A stretch of 24,301 nt of DNA, from positions 1-24,301 of the IMG/VR virus record IMGVR_UViG_3300020467_000049, one strand, 5' to 3'. This document shows positions 16,265 through 23,960 of the stretch, in pieces. The notes beneath the pieces are model-generated. The model was not told the origin of the DNA and ran no database searches. It saw only the letters and a program-made list of their open reading frames with translations. Each line of letters begins with the position of its first letter. Position 1 is the stretch's first letter. This stretch comes from a virus. Both the position numbers and the translations under genes were made by a program.

Positions 16265-17881
16265 CTATTGTCTTGTTTCTGTGCTGTATTCTAGAACAGC
16301 CGTGTCTAGTCTAAATGGTGGGTTAGTTGACTCTTCTTCTATTCGTATTGCAATTGTTTTACCTGAACCTATAATGTTATTATTGTATAATTTATTAAGT
16401 TCTGTACTATATGTATCTGAATCATATGTGGATGAAGATGAGTTATATAAAACAGAACCAACACCTGTAGTTACTACATCTATAGCATTTGGCTGTACAA
16501 CACCTGATCCTTCTTGATCATACTTAATTTGCAATTGTGCCGTTATAGCACCTTCTGGATCTAAATATAGACCACACTTATAAAATGTTTTTCTTATAGT
16601 TGGATCTTGTATTGGCATATATGGTGATTCATAAATACTTTTAATTTTAGTGCTATCAAAACCATTTGTAATTTCTAATTGATAAATATAGCCATCTTCA
16701 TTTGCAAATAATATTAATTCTCCAACCGAATTAAAAGCACCATAATATCTAGAATCAGATGTAAATGATTTTATACCTCGTAGTGTTGCCCAATTTAAAC
16801 CTGTACCACCTTGATCGATAAATTTTGTAGCTAGTAGACCTTCTGATTCGCCTGAAGTATATCCTTGATTATATGCAAATAATCTATACTGTCCTTTTTC
16901 ACGCAAAATTAAAGAATCAAAGTTAGTGCCTAATAGACTGTCTACATCTTTCTTTATTGGCTTTGATGCAACATCTAATCCAAAATCACCAATCTTATCT
17001 GTAGCTGCTAATGATCTAATACCATCTGGTGCTACGAATAAAACGTCACCACCTACCTCTTGAATTGTATCTTCTCTAATACAACCAATATCATCTGTAA
17101 TAGCTGAAAGCTTAAAATCTGAAACACTTGTTCCTGTTATTTTCTGTATTGTATTTTTTGTAAACACAATAATCTGTTCTCTAAATACAATTAAACCTGT
17201 TACTGTATCCTTTACATTTATCTCTATTACACCAGCACCTGCATTATTAAAATCATTATCAACACCAATCGAGCCTATAATCACTTTGTTTGTTTTAGCT
17301 AAAATTATATGATTCTTAAATGCTACTGCAAACTTCGTACCTATAGTTCCTGAAAAAGCTGCATTTGTTTCATCAGAAAATGTTACACGACTACCTATAG
17401 ATTGTGATCCATCGTAATATGCAATTGAATTAACACCATCTACTATAATAGTCTTTTCACCTGCACCAAAATTGTAATTAACAAATCGTATCTTACCACC
17501 TGATGTAGTACTTCTTTGTGCTACATTCGTTGCATTATCCGCATGAGCTTGCGTTATGTTACTACTATCAACAACATAATATTTATCATTTCTTGCAACT
17601 AAAGCCGTGTATCCATTGCTTACACATGCAACTAACTGAATACGCTTTTGATTATCATTAGGACTACCTATCACGTTGCCTGATGCATCTTTTATAGGCA
17701 CTAGAGCTGAATTAAATTTTTGATACCCTTTTATTTTGCTGTAACCACCTGATAAAGATGGTTCAAAGTTCTGTAAAATTGTAGCACTACCTATTGCATT
17801 TGTACCATGTTGCAAAGGACTTAAATTAGATATTAGACCACCTTTAAACTCTACAGGAAATGTTTGCCAATCAGTCGCCAT
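16265..17881 (-). CDS. Tail nozzle protein (538 aa)
   Basis: The start FPVEFKGGLISNLSPLQHG (8-26), then SATILQNFEPSLSGGYSKI (32-50), is the hallmark I associate with podovirus nozzle or tail-tube-B-like proteins, in which a beta-propeller-like ring forms the tail end. Later parts fit repeated strands, for example GALNTKFAVAF-like and EQIIVFTKNTIQKITG (231-247 region), with DVLFVAPDGIRSL near 270. The length is close to that of nozzle proteins in SU10/phiEco32-like and many marine podoviruses. It follows the adaptor with no gap, a pairing seen across such phages. Confidence in the general role is high; which subfamily it belongs to is less sure. Confidence 0.8.
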   Translation of the reverse strand: MATDWQTFPVEFKGGLISNLSPLQHGTNAIGSATILQNFEPSLSGGYSKIKGYQKFNSALVPIKDASGNVIGSPNDNQKRIQLVACVSNGYTALVARNDKYYVVDSSNITQAHADNATNVAQRSTTSGGKIRFVNYNFGAGEKTIIVDGVNSIAYYDGSQSIGSRVTFSDETNAAFSGTIGTKFAVAFKNHIILAKTNKVIIGSIGVDNDFNNAGAGVIEINVKDTVTGLIVFREQIIVFTKNTIQKITGTSVSDFKLSAITDDIGCIREDTIQEVGGDVLFVAPDGIRSLAATDKIGDFGLDVASKPIKKDVDSLLGTNFDSLILREKGQYRLFAYNQGYTSGESEGLLATKFIDQGGTGLNWATLRGIKSFTSDSRYYGAFNSVGELILFANEDGYIYQLEITNGFDSTKIKSIYESPYMPIQDPTIRKTFYKCGLYLDPEGAITAQLQIKYDQEGSGVVQPNAIDVVTTGVGSVLYNSSSSTYDSDTYSTELNKLYNNNIIGSGKTIAIRIEEESTNPPFRLDTAVLEYSTETRQ

Positions 17882-18604
17882 TTACGATACCCTCAATACG
17901 TTGTTTACCCCACTTGTATGTACAATCATAGAAGATCTTAAATAGTCATATCTATTAATATAAAGACTTCTCATGTACTTAATACCTTGCTCAAATCTTT
18001 GTTGTGATACTTGTGCAGACTGTGTATCTCCTCTAAACTGATAAGCATAAAACATTGCACCATCGACAATAACATGTCTAAACTCTTGTGGTATTGTCGG
18101 TACATCACTAGCTTGCTCCAAAACAACAGGATTCTGATAATATTCATAAACAACTTCATATGCTTTATCAGGACTAGGTATAAATACAAATTCTTGACTA
18201 GGTGTTCTAACTACATGTCTAGGCACAGTTCTAATGCCTGTACTAGTATTATATTCGTGATCTACATATGTTTCTAGATATTCTTGATAATCTAATGCTT
18301 TTAACTTTTTAGTTTCTACATTAAGTGTTGTATTCTTCTTAATACGAAAACTATCCATGTTTATAAGTTTAGCATCTTCAGGATATGGATATCTAACTAT
18401 ACCTGCTGAAAGAACCTCTTCTTGTTCTCTATGATTCCACGGCCAACTAAACTCTTCGTGATTGATATGTCTAATAGATGAATTAACCGCATCCCTTGCT
18501 GATTCATAAAAACCTTTAGCTGATAAAAAATTAGTAGTAGAAAGCTCTACTTCATTCAATCTTCTATTGATCTCATTAACTAAATCTAAATAATTATATG
18601 CCAT
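17882..18604 (-). CDS. Head-tail adaptor protein (240 aa)
   Basis: The N-terminus YLDLVNEINRRLNEVEL (4-20), the segment DAVNSSIRHINHEEFSWPW (38-56) and the later FRHVIVDGAMFYAYQFRGD (176-194) match the adaptor family of SU10-like podoviruses as I know it. These proteins form a ring under the portal and connect it to the nozzle, playing the part of T7 gp11 or P22 gp4. The protein is mainly helical with a beta insert, of the expected size. AAGGA precedes the start, there is a 1-nt gap from the upstream gene, and the nozzle follows at once. Confidence 0.82.
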   Translation of the reverse strand: MAYNYLDLVNEINRRLNEVELSTTNFLSAKGFYESARDAVNSSIRHINHEEFSWPWNHREQEEVLSAGIVRYPYPEDAKLINMDSFRIKKNTTLNVETKKLKALDYQEYLETYVDHEYNTSTGIRTVPRHVVRTPSQEFVFIPSPDKAYEVVYEYYQNPVVLEQASDVPTIPQEFRHVIVDGAMFYAYQFRGDTQSAQVSQQRFEQGIKYMRSLYINRYDYLRSSMIVHTSGVNNVLRVS

Positions 18605-18605
18605 A

Positions 18606-18962
18606 TTAGTTTTCCTTAATACGTAATTTTGCTACACGTTCAGATACTAGTCCTGTGCTATCTGTTATCTGACTAGTTATTTTGTAAGTAACATTATTTG
18701 TTCCACTACTTAATCGTATTGTACATACAGTATTTGTACTATCTCTTAATATGCCACCAAAAATTGTAGTAATTCCATTTACTGTTGTATTTTCTGTAGT
18801 ACTAATTTGTGTTTTTACACCACTTTCATTATCAATAAACCATAAATTTGCTACAATAGTTGACCCTGAATTAGTTGCATGGTCATAGCCTAAGAATCTA
18901 GACCAATCCATACTGTAGTCTAATGTTTCATCAGGATCTTTTGATGGAAATTTAAATGACAT
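18606..18962 (-). CDS. Small beta-rich virion protein, SKDPDE-type (118 aa)
   Basis: The N-terminus reads FKFPSKDPDETLDYSMDWSRFL (3-24), and the rest is beta-rich with an Ig-like look (IRLSSGTNNVTYKITSQI). Small proteins beginning with a SKDPDE-xLDYSxDWS element are frequent just upstream of adaptor genes in marine and enteric podoviruses; I know them only as virion or fibre-type proteins without a settled function. AAAGGA lies upstream of the ATG. The tight spacing to the adaptor suggests co-translation and a structural role near the neck. Confidence 0.6.
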   Translation of the reverse strand: MSFKFPSKDPDETLDYSMDWSRFLGYDHATNSGSTIVANLWFIDNESGVKTQISTTENTTVNGITTIFGGILRDSTNTVCTIRLSSGTNNVTYKITSQITDSTGLVSERVAKLRIKEN

Positions 18963-18972
18963 TTTATATCCT

Positions 18973-19794
18973 TTACGCTGCTATTTTTGTTGTTCTAACT
19001 ATATGACTTCTAGGTGGAATAATAATAGTTCTATTTTGATCATCAACAATATTTGTTGCTTTAACAATATGTTGTCTTGTAGGTACTACTATAGTTCGTA
19101 ATTGACTTGATACATTATTTGAACTATTAATATTATGTCCTCTATAAGACACAAATACTGTTCTATCTTTTGCATAGTCATCTTGATTAATGGTAGTAAT
19201 AATTACATCATCTAATGGAGATGTTAATTGTAACGCAAAACTACCTATTGAAACATTAGCTGTACCAATTATACTAGGCTTATTAAAACTTGTTGTTAAC
19301 TCAAATGTTGGTAAAACAAGATTAGCTGTACCTTCTACAGATACTGTGCCTAAACTTAAACTTGCTACATTTGTTGTAAGTGTAACATTAGCAGTTCCTA
19401 CTGTTGTTACTGCATCTAAACCATCTGATAAACTTAATGCAAAACTAGGAAGAGTTAAACTTGCAGTTCCTGAAGTACTGATTAAACCTAATTGCAGTTG
19501 CCCTGTTGGTATAAAGGATGCTTGAGAGTATGTAGAAGATGCATGATCGTATGTATTCGTGTCGTATGTAGCTACTGCATTAGTTAGTACTACATTTGCA
19601 TCGCCTTCAAATAATAATGTTCCTACAGATAATGTAGCTAATAAAGATGGAGCATCTACATTTTTAGATATCTCTATTCCTGTTGTGCCTAAAGATAATG
19701 CTAAAGGACTAAATGCAGATAGATTAACAGTTGCATTTAAATGCTGATGACCTGCACCATAAGGTTGTGTAGCGAGAGGTGAATGTCCTAGCAT
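18973..19794 (-). CDS. Beta-repeat virion protein (273 aa)
   Basis: Two repeat systems are visible. Residues 60-190 carry short beta units of the form (V/E)GTANxxL, as at 64, 109, 133, 155 and 177, the last four spaced 22-24 residues apart. Residues 211-266 carry three units beginning RTVFVSYRGH, RTIVVPTRQHIV and RTIIIPPRSHIV, spaced exactly 22 residues apart. RT-x-x-V-P repeats at C-termini occur in structural proteins of cyanophages and other marine phages. The start ATG follows the previous stop directly (TAGATG). The protein is low in charge before residue 200 and probably fibrous. The function is not known; a neck or tail appendage is a reasonable guess. Confidence 0.55.
   Translation of the reverse strand: MLGHSPLATQPYGAGHQHLNATVNLSAFSPLALSLGTTGIEISKNVDAPSLLATLSVGTLLFEGDANVVLTNAVATYDTNTYDHASSTYSQASFIPTGQLQLGLISTSGTASLTLPSFALSLSDGLDAVTTVGTANVTLTTNVASLSLGTVSVEGTANLVLPTFELTTSFNKPSIIGTANVSIGSFALQLTSPLDDVIITTINQDDYAKDRTVFVSYRGHNINSSNNVSSQLRTIVVPTRQHIVKATNIVDDQNRTIIIPPRSHIVRTTKIAA
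18997..19164 (-). repeat. Three 22-residue RT..V..R.H repeats
   Basis: Residues 211, 233 and 255 of the 273-residue protein each start a unit RT(I/V)x(I/V)xxR(x)H. The period is exactly 22 residues. Confidence 0.75.
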
Positions 19795-20046
19795 CTATCC
19801 AAAAGTTCCCCAACTTTGTTTTCTTGATCCTGCTACTTCAGGTAAAGCCGCAAGAGGTGGTCTATAATAAGAATTAATTGATGTGCCTGTTCTAGGTAAT
19901 ACAGTTGTAAAAGTTGATCTAATACCCTGTCCTAAAGAAGCAATAAAACTTAATGGCACAGTTGGATTATTTAAAAGATGATAAGGTGATTGTTGTGTTG
20001 CTATTCTTGAAGGAAAATTAAAAGCACCAGAATTATATGCTGTCAT
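19795..20046 (-). CDS. Small unrecognised virion-region protein (83 aa)
   Basis: The protein is small, rich in Pro, Ser and Thr, and starts MTAYNSGAFNFPSRIATQQS. It contains a PRTGTSINSYYRPPLAALPE stretch (51-70) and ends KQSWGTFG. It has no membrane span or charged helix. AAAGGTG upstream of the ATG supports translation, and its stop abuts the next ATG. I do not recognise it. Because it sits between two structural genes it may be a small virion component or connector. Confidence 0.5.
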   Translation of the reverse strand: MTAYNSGAFNFPSRIATQQSPYHLLNNPTVPLSFIASLGQGIRSTFTTVLPRTGTSINSYYRPPLAALPEVAGSRKQSWGTFG

Positions 20047-20049
20047 AAT

Positions 20050-21288
20050 TTACACCTTTTCAAATGCCCATAACATTTTACCACCTGATAAAAAACATCT
20101 ATAGTTTTTAGGAGTGTTATCGTTACTTTGTATATCTGTCATATGATAAGGAAGAGCATTCTGACCTTGTATAGCTTCTGTTGCCCATCCTATTTGTTTT
20201 ATACCTTTGACTTCTCTGTAAGGTCTTCCTGCTGATGGCTGTCCTACTATTAAAGGATTAATAGATTGAACAGGATTGCCACTATTATCATAATCTCTCA
20301 TATTAGGAAAATGATGCCTTAAATCAGTAACGTAAGTAAAAAAATCACTATTTGCATCGTGATAAGTAGCAGAAGTGCCATAGCCTGTGTTATCATATGT
20401 TTTGTAATAAGGTGATTGATATGTAGCATTACTATATTCTTGGACAGTAAATCCACCACCATTATTTAAACTTTCAGAATTTCTTGACATTAAAGTATTA
20501 TTTCCTGATGCAGTAAAGTCAACATGCCTATGAAAACTTGCATGCCCAAACATATACTTTCCATCTCTTGAACTATAAGTATTAGTTGTGCCAGAATAAT
20601 TAGTGTTAGTTCTTTGATGAATACCAATACCATACCACGGGCAATGTAGAGAATTAGGAGCGTATTCCCAATTGTAACCTTGTGTATGATCACAGATTCC
20701 AAAAGTAGTGTACCATGCTCCATTAATATTATAACCACCTGATGTTGCATATGTCGGGCCCCAGAATAACCATAAATATTCTGCTGTAGCTGCACATAAA
20801 AAATCTCCATGCTGTTCAGAACTTGTACCACCCCCCATTGCTGTGTTATCATACCACGGGCGTCTTTTTGCTGCAAAACTACTATATATATTAGAAGTTG
20901 TAGTTGAAGCATATCCTATTGTAGTACCATCTATCCATGCATTTGCAGAAGTTGCTCTACCCACTTGAGTTTGAATCATAGTAGCTCGTATACTAGAATA
21001 TCCTTGTGCGTAAGGCATATAAAATCGTACAGCTTTTTTAGTTCCGTCAGTAAAAGCTTTTGGTGAAGCAGCACAAAGAGTTAAAGTAGTTGTATTATTC
21101 TCACTACCATCTGCAGGATCTATTTTTGTCCAACCCCCTGCAACAGTATTTCCTAGTACTTCAAAACTATTACAACCTGTTGGTGTAGATGGTGTACTGT
21201 TTGCACTTGCTGTAGCTGTAGCAATAATAGCATTTATAAAACCTAACTGCCCATAATTACTGCTATTGCAACTAAATCTTGTTAACAT
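20050..21288 (-). CDS. Aromatic and cysteine-containing virion protein (412 aa)
   Basis: The protein is rich in Tyr, Trp, Ser, Thr, Asn and Gly, with about seven cysteines spread along it (for example at GCNSF, TLCAAS, FLCAA, GICDHT and LHCPWY). It has few charged helices, which points to a beta-rich surface or appendage protein. AGGAGG stands ahead of its ATG, and the upstream gene ends immediately before it. The first residues (MLTRFSCNSSNYGQLGF) carry no signal peptide. It appears to be paired with the preceding 397-residue protein of similar size and composition. I do not recognise the family; a fibre or head-appendage role is inferred from context. Confidence 0.5.
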   Translation of the reverse strand: MLTRFSCNSSNYGQLGFINAIIATATASANSTPSTPTGCNSFEVLGNTVAGGWTKIDPADGSENNTTTLTLCAASPKAFTDGTKKAVRFYMPYAQGYSSIRATMIQTQVGRATSANAWIDGTTIGYASTTTSNIYSSFAAKRRPWYDNTAMGGGTSSEQHGDFLCAATAEYLWLFWGPTYATSGGYNINGAWYTTFGICDHTQGYNWEYAPNSLHCPWYGIGIHQRTNTNYSGTTNTYSSRDGKYMFGHASFHRHVDFTASGNNTLMSRNSESLNNGGGFTVQEYSNATYQSPYYKTYDNTGYGTSATYHDANSDFFTYVTDLRHHFPNMRDYDNSGNPVQSINPLIVGQPSAGRPYREVKGIKQIGWATEAIQGQNALPYHMTDIQSNDNTPKNYRCFLSGGKMLWAFEKV

Positions 21289-22482
21289 TTAAACTCCTCC
21301 TATTGTTTGTGGTACTACATAACAAGCTAAACCACCTGCTTCATTATCATCATGTGTATCGTAATCATTGCCTGCATTATAGCCAGATTTATGCCACCTT
21401 ATTACTCTGTAAGTGTCACTTCCTACAGTAACAGGAGATCCTTGATAATCTGCATGATCCGCTGTTCTATACAAGAATGGAACTTTTGCCATTACTCCTG
21501 GATTCATATATCCCGTCTTATCGCTATTGGTATCAGTCCAACCATATGTATATGCCATAACTTGATATAAAGGATTATTTAATACTGTACTGTCTGACTG
21601 CATTATTTTATTTATTACTTGTGGATATAAAGGCAAAGTTACCATGCCCCGTTGGTTATCTGCAAAATAAGGTGTTCTTGAATACAGTCCATTAGTACTA
21701 AAACTCAATCTACCTGGACACTGAACACCTAGTTTTTGGTTACTTTGAGCTGCATAGCCTACCATACTTTGTGCAAAAGTATCATAAGTATCTATATCAA
21801 CCGAATCTCTTCTGTTATTCTTTACTACCCAACTAAAACCCGGATATGTAGATTGACCACCTGCCCATGTACTATGTGTGTAACAATATTCTTGTTGTTT
21901 ATCTGATTCAAAATCTAAAAATGCCCATACTACATTGCCTATATATCCTGCAGTAGTTGAAGTATAATTAACAACAAAAATGATCCAATACTTACTAGCA
22001 AAAACTTCTATATTTAGTAATGTGGAACTAAATAATCTTGACGTAAAGTTACTACTACTACTATTATTATAGTGAGATGTAAAACTTAAACCAAATGCTT
22101 CATAAGTTGTACCTGTATTACTAGAATTAACTACAGTTCTCATAAATCCACCTTGTAATCCACTAAATTTTAAATGTCTTTTTGGTTGAAAACCTGATTT
22201 ATAATCATGGTGATATTTGTCCATAACAATACTTGCACTATTGGTATCAGCAGAAGCAATGTTTTGATATATTGATGTAGTTCCATCTGCTGCTTTTATA
22301 GCACCTAATCCACCTGTACCACCACCAATTATAAAACTAGATTCCCTCTCCCAATAACTTGCATTTAAACTCGATACAGCAGTATATGTGCCATCTAAGA
22401 CTTTTCTAACGTCAACCATCATAGCTCCCACGACAGCATCACTATATGACATTCCTGTTTTGGCGACAAATCTACAAAACAT
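21289..22482 (-). CDS. Aromatic-rich virion protein (397 aa), start corrected
   Basis: The start is ATG at 22482, giving MFCRFVAKTGMSYSDAVVG. It overlaps the upstream TAA as TAATG and has GGAGG seven nt upstream. A longer reading from TTG at 22488 would leave only one nt after GGAGG. The protein is beta-type in composition: WERESSFIIGGGTGGLGAIK near 45, RHLKFSGLQGGFMRTVV near 100, and a VGSDTYRVIRWHKSGYN segment near the end. It precedes a gene of similar size and style with no gap. I do not recognise a family. Position and composition suggest an appendage or head-surface protein. Confidence 0.55.
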   Translation of the reverse strand: MFCRFVAKTGMSYSDAVVGAMMVDVRKVLDGTYTAVSSLNASYWERESSFIIGGGTGGLGAIKAADGTTSIYQNIASADTNSASIVMDKYHHDYKSGFQPKRHLKFSGLQGGFMRTVVNSSNTGTTYEAFGLSFTSHYNNSSSSNFTSRLFSSTLLNIEVFASKYWIIFVVNYTSTTAGYIGNVVWAFLDFESDKQQEYCYTHSTWAGGQSTYPGFSWVVKNNRRDSVDIDTYDTFAQSMVGYAAQSNQKLGVQCPGRLSFSTNGLYSRTPYFADNQRGMVTLPLYPQVINKIMQSDSTVLNNPLYQVMAYTYGWTDTNSDKTGYMNPGVMAKVPFLYRTADHADYQGSPVTVGSDTYRVIRWHKSGYNAGNDYDTHDDNEAGGLACYVVPQTIGGV

Positions 22483-22494
22483 TACCAATCCTCC
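22482..22494 (-). promoter_or_regulatory. Ribosome site that fixes the 397-residue start
   Basis: GGAGG at 22494-22490 lies seven nt before ATG at 22482, inside the last codons of the previous gene. The TTG six bases earlier is too close to be used. Confidence 0.85.
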
Positions 22495-22793
22495 GGGGTT
22501 ACATCTGTTACGTGATTATTAGGATCAACTAAAAATACACTTTGTTCTTCTAGTAGTGCAAATATAACTAATAATTTATTTTTTTGTGGAAGAAGATCTA
22601 AACCAGACCAAGACCCAGCTGATTCAGGTCTATCTTTATGAACAGTAGGAAAATATTTTTCAATAGGTATTTCATTTACTTCTTTTAAATCATCAACATC
22701 TGCATTTTTTACTATTTCATATACCTTAACTATATTGTCTTCAGTTTTAAAATCTTCTTTAATTTTTTTTTGTTCTTCTTCTGTAAGTGCCAT
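22482..22793 (-). CDS. Small acidic phage protein (103 aa)
   Basis: The protein is charged and acidic. It starts MALTEEEQKKIKEDFKTED, with a helical first half, a hydrophobic strand or helix LLVIFALLEEQSVFLVD (74-90), and the end VTDVTPEDW. There is no recognisable domain. It starts directly after the previous stop, and its own stop overlaps the next start (TAATG), so the three genes are probably translated in step. The function is unknown; small acidic proteins here may be assembly chaperones for the neighbouring fibre-like proteins. Confidence 0.5.
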   Translation of the reverse strand: MALTEEEQKKIKEDFKTEDNIVKVYEIVKNADVDDLKEVNEIPIEKYFPTVHKDRPESAGSWSGLDLLPQKNKLLVIFALLEEQSVFLVDPNNHVTDVTPEDW

Positions 22794-23456
22794 TTAATCC
22801 TCCGTATACTCAAAGATTACATTTAAATTTGATCCAGGTGCTGAAGCTGAACCTACCGCAGTAATATCTACAGTTAAAAAATCATCAACATCTAAATCTA
22901 TAGATACATTTGATGTTGTTTTTGATTGCCCTGCAGAAATATTAATTGTTGTGGTTGATGTTGAGCTTGCTGTCACATCTCTTGCTCGTACGGCTACTGT
23001 TACTGTACCATCTGCAACAGTTCCTAATCGTGCAGTAATCTTTTGTATATTTAAATTTTTAGGTGCATACCACCTATCTGTACCTGTAAAGGTTTCTAAA
23101 TTCTCAAATTGATTTAATACTATGTTCTTAACAATAGCATTCTCTATGTTGCCACCTGTTGCTGTTACTGATAATGTAGCATCAGCCGACATATTAATTA
23201 TACTTGTTCCCACGCTATTACTCTCTTTACTTTGCTCTACTACTCTTGATAAAGTAGTTCCACTAGCAGTATATTGTCCTGTGCCTATTTCAAAATTAGC
23301 ACCATCTTCAATAACGTATTTTACCTTTTGTCCATCTGTAATACCTGCTTCAGCAAAAGTTTGAAAGCCTGTAAAAGCAGTTCCTAGTACAAGTGGATTT
23401 GTTGTTCCTGTAGAAGTAATATTAACTTTTACTCGATTTGCAAAAGCTAGACCCAT
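22794..23456 (-). CDS. Beta-rich virion protein with YTASGTTLSR domain (220 aa)
   Basis: Residues 30-75 contain VKYVIEDGANFEIGTGQYT and ASGTTLSRVVEQS, a compact module I have seen at the N-terminus of many phage tail or fibre proteins. The C-terminal half is a second beta domain with alternating Thr/Val strands (TTTINISAGQSKTTSNVSID, VDDFLTVDITAVGS) ending NVIFEYTED. The start is fixed by a TAATG overlap with the upstream stop. It is a structural protein by character, and its exact place in the virion is unknown. Confidence 0.65.
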   Translation of the reverse strand: MGLAFANRVKVNITSTGTTNPLVLGTAFTGFQTFAEAGITDGQKVKYVIEDGANFEIGTGQYTASGTTLSRVVEQSKESNSVGTSIINMSADATLSVTATGGNIENAIVKNIVLNQFENLETFTGTDRWYAPKNLNIQKITARLGTVADGTVTVAVRARDVTASSTSTTTINISAGQSKTTSNVSIDLDVDDFLTVDITAVGSASAPGSNLNVIFEYTED

Positions 23457-23902
23457 TAAGCAATCCTTATAATAGCTGTGCCTGTTCCTGGTGCTGGCAT
23501 AGTAACTGTAAATGTACCTGCATCTGATGATTGCGTTGAACCAAAATCTATAATTGCAACAGCTTTATTACTGTCAGATGAATTATAAATAATTGCTCCA
23601 TTTGCGTCTATAGTAGCACTTGTAAATTGTACATTATCAAAATCAACAAAGGCGGTTGATGCACCTGATCCACCTGTTACTGCAACATTTGCCAGCGTTG
23701 CACCACCTGCTGAATAACTACCTGTATTTCCTATCTCATCACTATTACCTGTGACATCAGAATAGTTTGTAGTAGCTGGTCCATACGTACCAGATTCACC
23801 AGACTTTATTAAGGCTAGTTTAAATGTATCAGTTCCAAATGCATGTATGCCTTGCAATAACTCTTGTTTAAAAGTATTACATAGTGCAGTTGTAATTCCC
23901 AT
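23456..23902 (-). CDS. Small virion-type protein, marine phage family (148 aa)
   Basis: The N-terminus is MGITTALCNTFKQELLQGIH, followed by FGTDTFKLALIKSGESGTYG (22-41). The pattern continues with GSYSAGGATLANVAV and FDNVQFTSATIDANGAIIY, and ends IIDFGSTQSSDAGTFTV, then PAPGTGTAIIRIA. This order of motifs is familiar to me from hypothetical virion-region proteins of marine and other phages. The gene is the first one after the terminator, with GGGAG before the ATG. The protein is beta-rich without helix bundles or enzymatic residues. A structural role is likely; a precise function is not established. Confidence 0.65.
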   Translation of the reverse strand: MGITTALCNTFKQELLQGIHAFGTDTFKLALIKSGESGTYGPATTNYSDVTGNSDEIGNTGSYSAGGATLANVAVTGGSGASTAFVDFDNVQFTSATIDANGAIIYNSSDSNKAVAIIDFGSTQSSDAGTFTVTMPAPGTGTAIIRIA

Positions 23903-23920
23903 TCTAATCTCCCATTATTA

Positions 23921-23955
23921 AAAGAAAGAGGGCAAGTTTCCCTGCCCCCTCTCAA
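23921..23955 (-). terminator. Rho-independent terminator after the head-protein gene
   Basis: On the minus strand, AGAGGG and CCCTCT arms at 23952-23947 and 23932-23927, extended inside by a CA/TG pair with a GG bulge, form a G+C-rich hairpin. It stands out sharply in this AT-rich sequence. A T-rich tract (TTTCTTTTAATAA) follows. It sits in the only gap between genes longer than about 20 bases. Confidence 0.8.
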
Positions 23956-23960
23956 GTGCA

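Noticed and set aside
20490-20912. 140-residue minus-strand frame inside the 412-residue gene
   Set aside because: It is a shifted reading of the same strand, with no ribosome site, and conflicts with the longer gene that has AGGAGG.
22483-22488. TTG at 22488 as start of the 397-residue protein
   Set aside because: GGAGG would be only one nt away; ATG at 22482 has the right spacing and forms the same TAATG overlap as other genes here.
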